A stretch of DNA of 64,000 nucleotides from Sophora flavescens (Eukaryota; Streptophyta; Magnoliopsida; Fabales; Fabaceae), in the NCBI GenBank assembly GCA_030762895.1, contig CM061068.1, positions 45,163,615 through 45,227,614 of the forward strand. The letters are read 5' to 3'. Positions 1-11,307 of this stretch are shown here, piece by piece. Position numbers and translations under genes: made by a program. Each line of letters opens with the position of its first letter. Position 1 is the stretch's first letter. Under the pieces are notes generated by a model. The model was not told the origin of the DNA, searched no databases, and saw nothing but the letters and a program-made list of their open reading frames with translations.

Positions 1-1675
1 GCATCTCATTCCCCCTTCCTTTGGTGATGAGATTCAACGAATGCTTAATTCCTTTTGGTGGGGAGCATCAAATGACAATTCTAAAGGTATTAAATGGTTA
101 TCTTGGGATAAATTATCAATGCCTAAGAGCTTGGGTGGTATGGGTTTTCGTAATTTGTATGCTTTTAATTTGGCTATGCTAGGTAAACAAGCTTGGAAGT
201 TTATTCAACAACCTAATGCCCTTGTTTCTAGACTCTTCAAGGCCAAGTATTTCCCACAGGTTGATCTTTTTGAAGCCAACTTGGGTCACAACCCATCTTA
301 TACATGGAGAAGCCTTCATGAGTCCATCCCTTTGTTGAAAGTGGTAACCCGTTAGCGAGTTGGAAGTGGTGAAAACATTAAAGTGTGGGGTCAACCTTGG
401 ATTAGAAGTGATAACCATCCTAGTGCTATCCCCGATCCAAACCCAGGAAATATGAACAGTAGAGTGTGTGATTTATGGGTCCCAAATCACAAGGCCTGGA
501 ATGTTCCTCTCATCCAAATGATGTTTCCTAGTGGCCAAGTGGAGGCTATTCTTAAAACGCCTCTCTCACCTATTATTAATGTGGATGAGCACATCCGGAT
601 CCCTAATGTGCATGGAGTATACACATTTTGTAGTGCCTACCAGTTAGCTATGTGCTCGCTAGTTGGCTCTACCCACCTGAAAAGTGATGGCAATTGGCTT
701 AGAATCTGGAGTCTGAGAGTTGCAGCCCGTGTCAAGGTGTTTTTGTGGCGTGCCTGCAGAGATAGTCTCCCAAACCGTGCCCAGCTTCAGAGGAAAGGTG
801 TGTTATGCCCAAGTATTTGTGTTCATTGTCAGCATGATATTGAGTCCAATTGGCATCTTTTTGTGAGTTGTCCCAAGGCAGAAGCTTGTTGGCTAAGGTT
901 GGGGTTGTGGCACCGTGTTTCAGCTATTGCCCAGGAGTGTGAGTCCTTCAAAGAATGGGTCTTCTCCCTACTTGGTTTATTCTTGGAAGACTTGTGTGCA
1001 ACTGCTGTAGTCACTAGGCTATATGACGTAACGGAAATGAAGTGTTATGGGAGGAGAAGGATGCAGATCCCGTCCAGATTTGTGCTAGGGCTAGCTCGTT
1101 TCTGTTGGATTGGCAGCAGGCGCAAGACTTGCGTCCTCAACTAGGAAACTCGCATGGCACCACTGTAGATTGGGTGTGGGTGCCTCCTCCTACCGAGTTT
1201 GTTTCATGCTGCGTTGATGCTACTTTTGATTCGGCTACAGGTAGAACCGGTTGGGGCTTTTGCATCAGGGATAGTAACGGGTGCTTCATTTTGGCTAAGT
1301 CCTCTTGGAGTGAACCTTGTCTCCCTGTCCCTGAAGGGGAGGCTTATGGCAGGCTTTTTCAGTTGACTCGTAAGCTGGGTTTTAGTAATGTGATTTTTGA
1401 GCTGGATTGCAAGAATGTGGTAGATGGTGTTCTTTCCCCTAGAGTTAATGTCTTTGAGCTTGGTATTATTGTTAATGATTGCTCTAGGTTGCTCTCTTTT
1501 TCTCCAAACTTTAAGGTTAAGTTTATTAGGAGGCTTGCAAATAAAGTGACACATACTTTTGTTAGGGTAGCTTTACCTAAGCCCGGTCTCCATATTTATC
1601 AATATATTCCTCATTGTATCGCACGTTTGATTGCTGTTAAAATGAAGTAGTTTGACTTTCTTAAAAAAAAAAAAA
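1..1675 (+). mobile_element. 3' part of a decayed LINE (L1-type) retrotransposon
   Basis: This is the C-terminal half of a plant non-LTR retrotransposon polyprotein. It runs off the left edge of the window. The first 350 bases encode the region after the reverse transcriptase (words such as WWGASNDNSKGIKWLSWDKL). Positions 700-900 encode a zf-RVT zinc-binding region (C and H residues in CPSICVHCQHDIESNWHLF). Positions 1180-1650 encode an RNase H-like domain (VDATF, EGEA, ELDCKNVVD). It cannot be active: an in-frame TAG lies at 353-355, and the frame shifts between the zinc region and RNase H near 1020-1040. The element ends in an A-run at about 1663-1675, typical for LINEs. The 5' end and target duplication lie outside the window. 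Confidence 0.88.
41..1650 (+). pseudogene. LINE ORF2 remnant: post-RT region, zf-RVT and RNase H
   Basis: The coding remnant occupies two frames. Bases 41-1144 share one frame, broken by a TAG at 353-355; the same frame continues after it with a typical VGSGENIKVWG segment. Bases 1042-1650 continue in another frame with the RNase H-like domain. The protein would reverse-transcribe and insert LINE RNA, but the catalytic RT motifs lie upstream of this window. Codon use and domain order agree with plant L1 elements. It is not a host gene. Confidence 0.82.
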
Positions 1676-1967
1676 CATATTTTTTTTTCTATTTACAAAT
1701 CGAGAAATCGAACTTGTTGGTAGACGGACAAGTAGCAGTAATAACCGGTAAGAGGCAAAGCCCACAAGAACACAGCAACCCTAGAGAAAGTGTAGCAGTC
1801 CCACGTGGCCCCAAGAATGTGAACGGCTAGTTAATTTACAAACCTAACCGTGAACAGAGTGTAAATTGTGGTGTTGAAAATTGAAACCCTTAAAAGGAAA
1901 AGGAACAAACCCGAGCTAGCTAGTATCTTAGGCTAGTGTCAATTGCTTCTGTTGCTGCAACAGAAGA
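1676..1967 (+). promoter_or_regulatory. Putative promoter and 5' leader of ASS
   Basis: This 290-bp gap between the LINE poly-A tail and the ASS start codon must hold the leader and the proximal promoter, unless transcription starts inside the LINE. It has a palindromic G-box (CCACGTGG, 1801-1808), a bZIP/bHLH binding site. I see no convincing TATA box. Role is inferred from position and motif only. Confidence 0.4.
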
Positions 1968-4900
1968 ATGGCCCAGTTGAAGGCATTTTCCGCATCATTT
2001 TCATCCCCCGCCACTTCTCCTTCCCTTCACACTACAGGTGAACGGAAATTGATTTTCAATGCAACAGTTTATTCATGCTTATTCCTGGTTAGAGTTAGAG
2101 GACACTCACTTTTCCTTCATTCACTGTTATTGCCATTTTAAAGTTTTCCCAATTTTGTAGGATTTTAAACAAAACACCCAACCAAATAAGGGAAATCACT
2201 TTTCCCTTGATTTCTTCACTATCCAGGGTTTATCCAAGCAGACACTTACTGTTTGCAATTATTTCTATTTGCAGATAAGCTTCCGCATCACCAGTTCTGG
2301 AAGGCAAAGCCATCATCATTCAAAGAGGTGATCTATTAAAAGGCAAAACTTTACAAACATTTATCTATATTTTGAACTATTTTTTATGTTGATTATATCT
2401 GTGTGTTTTGGTGGGTGCTCTGATTTTGGACTTGTATTCTGTCTGTAGTTGGGGCCAAGAACAAGTGTTGGTGCCACTAAACTTCAAGGTACTATGATCA
2501 TTTAGTCTCAGGTTCAACCTCCTTCCCACCCATGGGAAACTGTACATGGATAACATTACCTTTGTTGACTTGATTTTTATTGGGATAAGTTTAAGATCTG
2601 CATTGATCTTTGAGGTAAATTGACAATGAGGTTATGTAAGCAATTTTTCATTTCCAGTTCCACATGGGGTAAACTCATTGTCAATAATGGTAGATCTTTA
2701 AATTAATATCTATTAGTTATTAACATGTAATATTTCCTATTGTTATTGATAGTTGAGTCATTCAATTAACACCTTATTAGTTATAAACATGTATTTCCAA
2801 TTGTATAAAATTCTTCATCTGTTGGTATCGCCTGATCCCTTTTGCACTTGTATTTTGAAAATCAGCACTCATTAAGACATTAACTAAATTATGTCATAAC
2901 AGCATCAGTAGTCAAATAAGTTTCTGAAGGGGTTTTAGTGGCTTGGCTTCTTTGGATATGGATGGTTATTGTTGAAAATGCACGAGTTCATTGGAGGCAT
3001 CGTGTTGCTACTTGATATATTGATTTGGTGCTGTTTGATATTTAAGTTTAATGTCTGTAATGTTAATGAAGTTCTTTTGACATGCAGTTATAAAAGCAGT
3101 GGCACATGGTGATACAGAGACAAAAATTTCTGAAACCGAGAAGGGTAGCGGGCTGCGTGGAAAATTAAACAAGGTTGTCCTGGCTTATAGTGGTGGCTTA
3201 GATACATCAGTCATTGTTCCATGGCTGAGGTATAGATGTTGCCCTGTTCTTTTCCAGTTTTTCTACTCAACTTCTGTTGCATGTTTGTTTCCTCTCCCTT
3301 ACATATCCTGATTCTCTGGATGCTAAATACTGCTGCATGTTGTCCTGGCTTATAGTGGTGGCTTAGATACATCAGTCATTGTTCCATGGCTGAGGTATAG
3401 ATGTTGCCCTGTTCTTTTCCAGTTTTTCTACTCAACTTCTGTTGCATGTTTGTTTCCTCTCCCTTACATATCCTGATTCTCTGGATGATAAATACTGCTG
3501 CATGTTTTGCTATTCTTGCTTTTTAAGAAATTTAGGATGTGATCTAGGATACCTATTGTTGTATACTTTTGTTCTTATTATAATATCTCGTTTAATGATT
3601 TTGGCCTTGCAGAGAGAATTATGGTTGTGATGTCGTTTGCTTCACAGCTGATGTTGGCCAAGTATGTTATGACTTTTATTTAGAATTCACTTGCTGTAAT
3701 CAAGTTTATTGTGGTATAGCTTATGTTATTGCAAAATGTGTTTAAGATTGTCAACTTTTGTCTAGGGGAATTTGCTATACTCCATTTATTATTTATATGC
3801 TGTGTGTCATCTGATAACAAATCTAAATTCCAAAGGGTATAAAAGAACTGGAAGGTTTAGAAAAGAAAGCCAAAGCCAGTGGGGCCTCCCAGTTAGTGGT
3901 AAAGGACTTGAAGGAGGAATTTGTTACAGATTATATATTCCCTTGCCTCCGTGCTGGTGCAGTTTATGAGAGGAAGTATTTGCTTGGGACTTCAATGGCC
4001 CGCCCTGTTATTGCAAAGGTACTTCTGCTTGAAGTTTGATATTTCATCTCTCTTGATAATGCCATTTCTTCTATTAGATCCAAATGTACTGTTCACTTTT
4101 TTTTATATTGAAAAAGAATCATAATGGCAATGATGGTGGAACATACTTATCTTTCCCCCCTTATATTAACATATTTTGATGCCTACCTACTAATAGGCCA
4201 TGGTTGATGTTGCTAAAGAAGTTGGAGCTGATGCTGTCTCCCATGGGTGCACAGGGAAAGGAAATGATCAGGCATGTCTTGCTATTATAGGTCACAACAC
4301 TACATCATATCAAATATTTTCTTCTGACACATCATATATAATCATTTAGGTTCGGTTTGAGCTCACTTTCTTTGCTCTCAACCCCAAGCTAAATGTTGTA
4401 GCTCCTTGGAGGGAGTGGGATATTACAGGAAGAGAAGATGCTATTGAGTATGCTAAAAAGCATAATGTACCTGTTCCTGTAACAAAGAAATCCATATATA
4501 GCAGGGATAGGAACCTCTGGCACCTTAGTCATGAGGTATGTTTTGCAGTTATCTTCATTCTTGCTCTAGTTATAGTGTTAAGTTAGCTACTTCTAATGAT
4601 TTATCATTTTTTGGGGTCTAAGCTTTCATTGGAAACTTTTAAGGTCAAAACTTTTATTATCTTTTCAAAGCAATGGATTTGGATCATCTTATGTTACATA
4701 ACCAATAAGAAGTGCAATGGAGAACAAAGCACTATCTCCTACCATGACAGTCATGTAACATGAGAAGATCAAACTTTGAAAGTAAGCAGTTTACTATATG
4801 TTGGAAAGTGAGGTATATCATGTTGGCACCTGAAATCAAGATTGTATTCCTATTTCTTTTAAATAATCAAGCAGTGTGTGTCTCGCTGTTAAACGTATCT

Positions 4901-5984
4901 TATTGCAAGTGCTCCCACAGGCGTAGTCTTCCAGGACTGGATATTACTCTCTTTGACTATTTTGTATGCCTTTTCTTTGTACTTATTTCTTAATTTCTTT
5001 CTAAAAGCATGAAACATTTTTAGTTTTTAAAAATATTTGGTTAGTGTTCTAGAGCATGTGAATAATCATGCACAACATCATTTCTGTGCTGTATTGTCAG
5101 AGGTTTCAAGTGAAAATCTCTAGTTTTATATCGGGTTATGCTTTATTTAGTGTAGCTCCAAAAACTAGATTATGGAAATGACTTGTTACTGTTTCTCTGA
5201 TATATGCAATCTGTGGCACTAAAGGGTGATATTTTGGAAGACCCAGCTAATGAACCCAAAACGGATATGTACATGATGTCTGTAGATCCAGAGGATGCTC
5301 CAGATCAAGCAGAGTAAGCTTCCTTCTTAAATTTTGATTTGATTCTATTTGTAGCCTCCAAGTTTCTGTTGAACTTATAAAATGTTGTACTTGTACTCTA
5401 CATCTATAAAAGCATGCATTATGCCTTGCAGATATGTGGAAATTGGGATAGAGTCAGGACTTCCTGTTTCATTCAATGGGAAGAGGCTTTCACCGGCATC
5501 TTTACTTTCCGAGCTCAATGAGATTGGTGGAAGGCACGGAATTGGCCGGATTGACATGGTTGAGAATCGGCTCGTAGGCATGAAGAGCCGGGGAGTTTAT
5601 GAAACTCCTGGTGGAACCATCCTATTTGCTGCAGCACGGGAGTTGGAGTCTTTGACACTTGATCGAGAAACAATACAAGTCAAAGATTCATTAGCCCTTA
5701 AATATGCAGAGTTAGTGTATGCTGGCAGATGGTTTGATCCACTTCGTGAGTCCATGGATGCCTTTATGCAGAAGATCACAGAGACCACAACTGGTTCTGT
5801 CACTTTGAAATTGTACAAAGGTTCTGTTACTGTAACCGGTCGGAAGAGTCCCTTTAGCCTGTATAGGCAAGACATTTCATCATTTGAGAGTGGGCAGATA
5901 TATGATCAGGCTGATGCTGCTGGGTTTATCCGGCTTTATGGTCTTCCAATGAGGGTCCGAGCAATGCTTGAGCAGGGCATCTAA
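1968..5984 (+). CDS. ASS: Argininosuccinate synthase, plastid form (10 exons)
   Basis: The enzyme joins citrulline and aspartate with ATP to make argininosuccinate, the next-to-last step of arginine synthesis; the plant enzyme is plastidic. Exons as read: 1968-2037, 2275-2327, 2449-2488, 3088-3229, 3613-3661, 3836-4018, 4197-4271, 4350-4535, 5225-5313, 5432-5984. All phases close to give 479 aa; the family is usually about 490 aa in plants. About the first 70 residues, rich in Ser, Thr and Lys, form a likely transit peptide. The ATP-binding P-loop-like motif AYSGGLDTS is at residues 87-95. Other family hallmarks are GCTGKGNDQVRFEL, APWREWD, SRDRNLWHLSHEG and TPGGTIL. The start is the first ATG giving a transit peptide. 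Intron 7 begins with GC, not GT. Intron 4 contains a tandem copy of the end of exon 4. The gene looks intact. Confidence 0.96.
3176..3505 (+). repeat. 165-bp tandem duplication spanning the exon 4 / intron 4 border of ASS
   Basis: Copy 1 is 3176-3340 and copy 2 is 3341-3505; I see one mismatch (GATGCTAAA against GATGATAAA). The unit holds the last 54 bases of exon 4, including the codons for SGGLDTS, the GT donor, and 111 bases of intron. There are thus two identical donor sites, at 3230 and 3395. Using the second would keep frame length (165 = 3 x 55) but read into a stop at 3309-3311, so only the first donor gives the enzyme. The near identity points to a recent event. Confidence 0.93.
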
Positions 5985-6089
5985 GTGTTGATTTCATTTC
6001 AACATGCACTTGATTGACAAAAGGGCCTGCTTTGAAGCACTTGACAAATTATGTCGAAACCCTACTATTTAAACTCACAAGTTTCATTA

Positions 6090-6120
<31 letters not shown>

Positions 6121-6730
6121 TAGAGAAAAAGAATTGTAGCTAGGGATGCTAAAGTGGGTCACGGATTACCCGAACCCGAATAACATGAATAATGTTCAAA
6201 CATTCATACTCAAATCAAATTCAGAGTTTAAACAAAATTCTCATGCATGCAGTCCCATATGTACGTGCAAAGTACAAACATACGCAAATGGATCATTTTG
6301 CAGTTTAGCATCGCTCATGTTGGAAGTACGACTCAGTTCACAGGTTCTTTACTTTTAAGCTAAAATTTGCAAAGTTTGTAGCATTATTCTAGAAATAAAA
6401 TAGCATTCTATTGAAAAATGCAATTCCTTTATTGACGATGAAGTTGAAGACAAACGATTCTACTCAAGTTATTTTCTTCTCTATTTCCTTAGATAATGTT
6501 CTTCTAAACTCTGGACAATATATAGTATAACTAAAAAAATGTTAAGTAAAAGAGTACCAAATAAAAAACTTACGTACCATTTTCATTTTAAGATCTAACG
6601 ACCAGTGACTTATTTCAATAATTAAGAATTAAGAATATTTCTACTTTGTATTATAGAGAGACCAGATTTAATGACGTATTGACATATTTTACACAAGTAA
6701 TTGATGCAATAAAAGTTTTGTTAACTACTA
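5985..6730. other. ASS 3' region and AT-rich spacer
   Basis: The ASS 3' UTR must lie at the start of this stretch. Four tandem CCATTTT units occur near 6090-6118. No ORF here resembles a known protein, and I see no RNA gene. Confidence 0.5.
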
Positions 6731-7016
6731 CCTCCTGTCCACAATACTGTATAAGAAATAAAACCCTAAAACACAGACTATGGAAATGTATTGGAATGAG
6801 TTAATTGTAATTAATACTCATATAAATATAAATTTTCAAAAACACCCCTTATGACTTATAATTTTAACTAATATTCTGATAGCCTATAATTAATGACAGT
6901 AATTAATAAGGGCAATATTAGAAATTAATATTTAATATATGTGAAAATTGATATATGTTTCTTATATTTTGGATTAAAAAAATGACTCATTTATTTCTTA
7001 TATTGTGGCCGGGAGA
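6731..7016. mobile_element. Stowaway-like MITE (Tc1/mariner type), 286 bp
   Basis: The ends form an imperfect terminal inverted repeat of about 35 bp: the left end begins CCTCCTGTCCACAATA and the right end, read in reverse complement, begins TCTCCCGGCCACAATA. Both continue into TATAAGAAATAAA. A TA dinucleotide flanks each side (6729-6730 and 7017-7018), the target duplication of mariner-type elements. The inside is AT-rich and non-coding. It lies just downstream of the F-box gene's stop codon. Confidence 0.7.
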
Positions 7017-7113
7017 TAATATTTATTATAGTAAAGCTGAAAGTTTATGCTAATAAAAATTAATATTGTGTTTCTAATACCAAATATTATGATGCTGTGC
7101 TTCCAATATCAAG

Positions 7114-8914
7114 TCAAAGACAAACAAATTCAATCCGAGGTGGTATTTTGTCCTTCAGTCCCCAAGCACGCTTTCTGTTTTGCTCTTGATCCCAAGTATT
7201 GGAGTACTCCCTCAGTGTTCTCAATTTGGGTCTAGTTGGTAACCTTGTATCAATAGTTATCTTCCGGAGTTCAACTGCATGCTCAAGCACCCACATAAGT
7301 AATTCAACTTCATATGCTGATCCACAAAATCCAACCAATTCCAACTCCTTAAGACTGTACTGGCATTCCATTTTTGTAAAAGTGCCTTCGGTTCTAAATT
7401 TGGGTTTGGTATTTAGCATCTGCAACAAGCAAAAAAAGGCAGATTGAGAATAGTGAAATGCTTAGTATATGGGATTTTAATTACATAAAGCCAATGGTTA
7501 GTCAGGGATAAAGTTCGTCTAAAGTGAGCAAAAATATAAAGTGAGGATGTATCCACTTTTAATTAAATAAAGTATATTGATATCTCAACCAACTTTATCT
7601 AATCAAGGTATATAAATCTCCACTTTCTCATTTTATATTTTTGTTCATTTTAGAGAAGTCAAATTCGTTAGTTAGCATCTAAAAGCACGGCATCTAACAT
7701 AATAAACTCCCTATTCTTGATTCACAAAAAAAAGAAAGCTCCTTTTCCTAAGTATTAATGACAGAAGCAAGGCTAGAGACACAAAGATATGGGCACCTTG
7801 AGTGTGAGTCTCCATAGTGAAGGAGATGCATTTAATAGCAGAATACAAGCATCATGTAAGATGCCATTATCAACACAGGCAACCAACTCTAAATGCTTGA
7901 GAATTTTTAACTCTGGAAGTTTAATTAACCAGTAAATCTGAAAATTAAGACAATAAGAAAGATATCACTCTTGTAGTCAAGGAAAGCAGCTGAAAGAAAG
8001 GATCTTGAAGGGAGGAAAAAGCTACCTACCACTTGAGGTACGTTTTGTGTAATATCCAATTTAAGCACTTTTATTTGTGAGAGAAAGCTTTCTCTAATGA
8101 ATTCCATGTAGGATCCTCCAAATGTTGCTTCCACAAGGCTTGGAACACTCTTAAATTCTGTGTCCAAATGGGGTCCATAGTATTTGAATGACACTAAATT
8201 GTCAGCAAAAATCTCAAGGTTTCTCAGGTCCCTACATCTCACCAATTCCAAACATTTCAGCTTGAGTGATGAACCTGAAACCTTCATAGTGTTTGGAACT
8301 CCTGAATCAACCAAGCTCAATGTTTCAAGTAATGGACAGCAACACAGGAAATACTCTAGCATCTCTTCGGTCACAGTAATGAATTTCAGACGCAAGACGC
8401 GCAAGGAATTAAAACTTGCAAGTTTAAACAAATGCAATGGAAGAACATATTTAAATGAATGTCCAAAATACAGCTCAAGCTTTTGAACCTTTTTTTGAAT
8501 TGCAAAGTGAACCCACTTATCAATATCACACCCAGAACCCACATGAAACCAAAATTTCAATCCTTGAAGAGTTGAGCTTTTAAGTGAACTCAACAATTCA
8601 TTGATCCAATTTGTATATGTTTGCCTTTCTGCATCATACATGATCTCCATTGCCATCTGCAATTGCCTTCCTGAAGCCTTCTCAATATCCTTTTTCATGT
8701 CTTTCATAATAGGAGAACCATCAAATTCTAAGGTTCCAGAAAACAAGGTCCACGCATATCTCCATTTTCTTGAGAGAATGCTGGTCCTAACTGCTTCATC
8801 AATTGGCAATTTTGATAAAATGGCCAAAGGGATTCCCTCTGGCAATTGATTGATGAGATCCTCATCATTGTTTTTCTCATTGTTAGCTTTTGCTCTCTTT
8901 TTATTATCCTGCAT
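7114..8914 (-). CDS. F-box / LRR / FBD-domain protein (3 exons)
   Basis: Probable substrate-binding subunit of an SCF ubiquitin ligase; the target is unknown. Exons on the minus strand: 8914-8030, 7937-7797, 7419-7114, with GT-AG introns all in phase 0, giving 443 aa, the usual size for this plant family. An F-box lies at about residues 20-58 (INQLPEGIPLAILSKLP, then SILSRKWRYAW). Leucine-rich segments follow (for example CCPLLETLSLVDSG and LKCLELVRCRDLRNLEIF). The last exon carries an FBD domain at about residues 360-400 (LKELELVGFCGSAYEVELL). Start is the ATG at 8912-8914, before a Lys/Asn-rich leader. The reading frame looks intact. FBD F-box genes form large fast-changing families in plants, so no orthologue is named. 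Confidence 0.88.
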
Positions 8915-9171
8915 CTTGCATGATAATGCCTGGCATAAATTTTACCAAAATTTATAGATCATCAAGATAAGTAATATAAGGACAATGAATAACTATAATT
9001 GTTAAAGAATGCTTAATAGAAAGGTAAAGGAAGGGAAATAAGGGGGCAAATGCTGCAAATGTAATAAGGCCTTTGAATATTTGGTGATGAAAATTAAATG
9101 AATCTAATCATGACTAATCATAAGAAAGAAACTGTACACAAAGGAAGGGAAATACGAGTGATGAACGGATC
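8915..9171. other. Upstream region of the F-box gene
   Basis: AT-rich DNA that should contain the minus-strand promoter of the F-box gene. I recognise no clear TATA box or other element. Confidence 0.3.
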
Positions 9172-9321
9172 GGGGTTTCCTGCATTCAAAATACCATACA
9201 TTCATGTATTAATATATCACTGGATCAATCTTAGACTCTCTAAACCACTTTTTGTGAATGATCAAATGGTATATTAATATATAAATAAGTGAATTCATGA
9301 TATTTTGAATGCACTAAATCC
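9172..9321. mobile_element. Foldback MITE-like element, about 150 bp
   Basis: The two halves are imperfect inverted repeats of about 45 bp. The left half has GTTTCCTGCATTCAAAATACC and goes on to ATTCATGTATTAATATA. The reverse complement of the right end reads GGATTTAGTGCATTCAAAAT and goes on to GAATTCACTTATT. The whole could fold into one long hairpin. I see no clear target duplication, so the superfamily is open. Confidence 0.55.
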
Positions 9322-10500
9322 TTTTTGGGAAGCATGAAATGTGCCTTATTACATTAGAAAATTCCCTAAAACAGAATAACTCATTTTCAGTACCTAAAGT
9401 GTGACTAGGTAGGTGACCTCATTCCCTGCATGAGTGGAATCATCCGTGTGATGATCTTCTAGATGATTTCCAAATGCGCCTAATGGGCCATCTTCACTAT
9501 TAGTCTTCAACAACTAACGATTGACAAAAATGTAAAACGTTTATAGAAAAAGCCATGAATGATAACAGACACCTCTATCCAGCTTACTATCTTCTCTTGT
9601 AATTTGTGAATGAGAAGGATGTTATGATTGTGATGTTTTTCGAGCGAATGTTTGCAAACGGATCTTAGTAACTAAAATCAACCTGTTTGTTACCCGCATA
9701 GAAGAACCTGTTTTTACAATTTAAAGATCCGCCTTTGGGGGTTGATTTAGAATCTGTTAAGTTTTTATTCAACTTTATTATTCGGAGTTATAAGGTGGTC
9801 TCCGAAGGTACATAGAATTTGAAGTGATAAGGAGGTCATGTAATTCCCCCATCAATATAACACACTACCTACTAACATTTTTTTTTTTTTTAATCCCTAT
9901 TATTTGCTATATGTGGTTTTTGTATTTGACCACTTCCTTAGCCACTTACCACGTTTCCTTAGTAAGCTTGGAGATAAACTCACCAAGCTTAGCCAATCAC
10001 AGGCTGCTGAGGGTCTATACAAGCCTGCTCACTACAGGTACTGATATGAGATTGAGGGAAAATAAAATAAAAAACTGTTTTGTGGATCGGCTTGATTAGA
10101 TTTTTGGATTTTCATTTTTGTGATAGGAGAATGGTAGGTTTCTGGTTTCAGTAGGAGTTCTGTTTTAATGAGTGGGAGGGCAAGAGCAAGGCAATCTATT
10201 GATTTCTGTGAAATGAGACCAAATGGGTTTGAATTAAAAAAATTTAATTTGATTAACATCGTCATATATATTATAAAAATAAAATAGATGTATATGTATT
10301 AAAAAATAAAATATTTGAACACACAATTTGAACACCTTATATAAATGTATTGAAAATAATAAAATACATGATGATTGAGAAAAAAACAATAAATATATAA
10401 GAAGAATTACTTTTGTGCGATAACACTGTTTTTATATTCAAATATCATTATTTTCAATTAAATAACAAGAAGTGGGTGTCAAGTCGGATGGTTCAAATAA
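9322..10500. other. Intergenic AT-rich DNA
   Basis: No coding region, RNA gene or clear repeat is visible. The short ORFs here lack any family motif and have AT-biased composition. Confidence 0.4.
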
Positions 10501-10884
10501 AGACGGAAGCATAGTTGACCGTTAATGTTGTTTGTTCTAGGTCCTTTGAACTTTGAAGTCTTTTGTCTTGGTCCAATTGAACCCGTGTGACCCCAACTTG
10601 ACATGTATCATGTATGCTATATACATATGGCGTGACGTGAATGACGTTTTCATCTTCTTTTTGAACACTCCCAGCAGCTTCCCATCAAGGGTAGTTTACG
10701 CGCCACTCACACGATAACTTGAGCATATATAGGGTCTCATGCACTTCACTTTGCAAAAAAGGTGCGCATAACATAAAACTGATAAAACTACTCCCAAGTT
10801 TCTTTTGTTGTAATTAAATTCCACTTTGTAGTTCAAAGCAAAACATAACTTCCCTTTGAGAGGTTTTTAGCTGTGTCTTGTGAT
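10501..10884 (+). promoter_or_regulatory. Promoter and leader of the calmodulin-like gene
   Basis: Stress-type motifs cluster upstream of the CML start codon: a W-box TTGACC (10515-10520, WRKY site), two TGACGT words close together (10633-10638 and 10642-10647, TGA/bZIP sites), and a CGCG box ACGCGC (10698-10703, the CAMTA binding word). A TATA-like CATATATAGG sits at 10724-10733, about 155 bp before the ATG. Motifs are seen directly; function is inferred from known plant binding sites. Confidence 0.5.
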
Positions 10885-11307
10885 ATGAAGAGGGATATAG
10901 AGTTTGAGTGTGTTATTAGGTATTTTGATGAAGATGGGGACGGAAAGGTTTCTCCATCCGAGCTCAGGAACCGGCTTGGTTTGATGGGTGGAGAGCTTCT
11001 GTTGAAAGAAGCAGAAATGGCTATTGAGGCTTTGGATTCGGATGGCGATGGTTTGTTGAGTTTGGAGGATTTTGTGAAGTTGATGGAAGCAGTGGGAGAG
11101 GAAGAAAAGTTGAAGGACTTGAAGGAAGCTTTTGAGATGTATGACACGGAGCGGTGTGGGTTCATAACACCACAGAGCTTGGAGCGGATGTTGAAAAAGT
11201 TGGGGGATTCTAAGTCCATTGATGAATGCAAAGTGATGATAGGTCGGTTTGATTTGAATGGGGATGGCATGATTAGCTTTGAAGAATTCTTAATTATGAT
11301 GCAGTGA
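10885..11307 (+). CDS. Calmodulin-like EF-hand calcium sensor (CML), intronless
   Basis: A small calcium-binding regulator of 140 aa. The first true ATG in frame is at 10885; the open frame goes 4 codons further upstream without an ATG. EF-hand loops lie at about residues 15-26 (DEDGDGKVSPSE), 51-62 (DSDGDGLLSLED), 87-98 (DTERCGFITPQS) and 123-134 (DLNGDGMISFEE). Loops 1 and 4 have all key residues. Loop 2 has Asp at position 12, which is tolerated. Loop 3 has Glu, Cys and Ser at positions 3, 5 and 12 and probably does not bind calcium. Size, lack of introns and an Arg/Lys start with no long tail resemble the plant CML31/CML38-type group, whose members respond to stress and wounding; the subgroup is a guess. 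The gene stands alone. Confidence 0.9.
   Translation: MKRDIEFECVIRYFDEDGDGKVSPSELRNRLGLMGGELLLKEAEMAIEALDSDGDGLLSLEDFVKLMEAVGEEEKLKDLKEAFEMYDTERCGFITPQSLERMLKKLGDSKSIDECKVMIGRFDLNGDGMISFEEFLIMMQ

Noticed and set aside
3099..3311. Separate short protein starting in ASS exon 4
   Set aside because: It is exon 4 read through into the intron; the true splice at 3229/3230 joins it to exon 5.
5597..5875. Antisense ORF opposite the last ASS exon
   Set aside because: It lies fully inside a conserved coding exon and has no family motif.
10873..10884. CML start at 10873
   Set aside because: The codon there is GTG. The first ATG in frame is at 10885, and the EF-hand spacing from it is normal.
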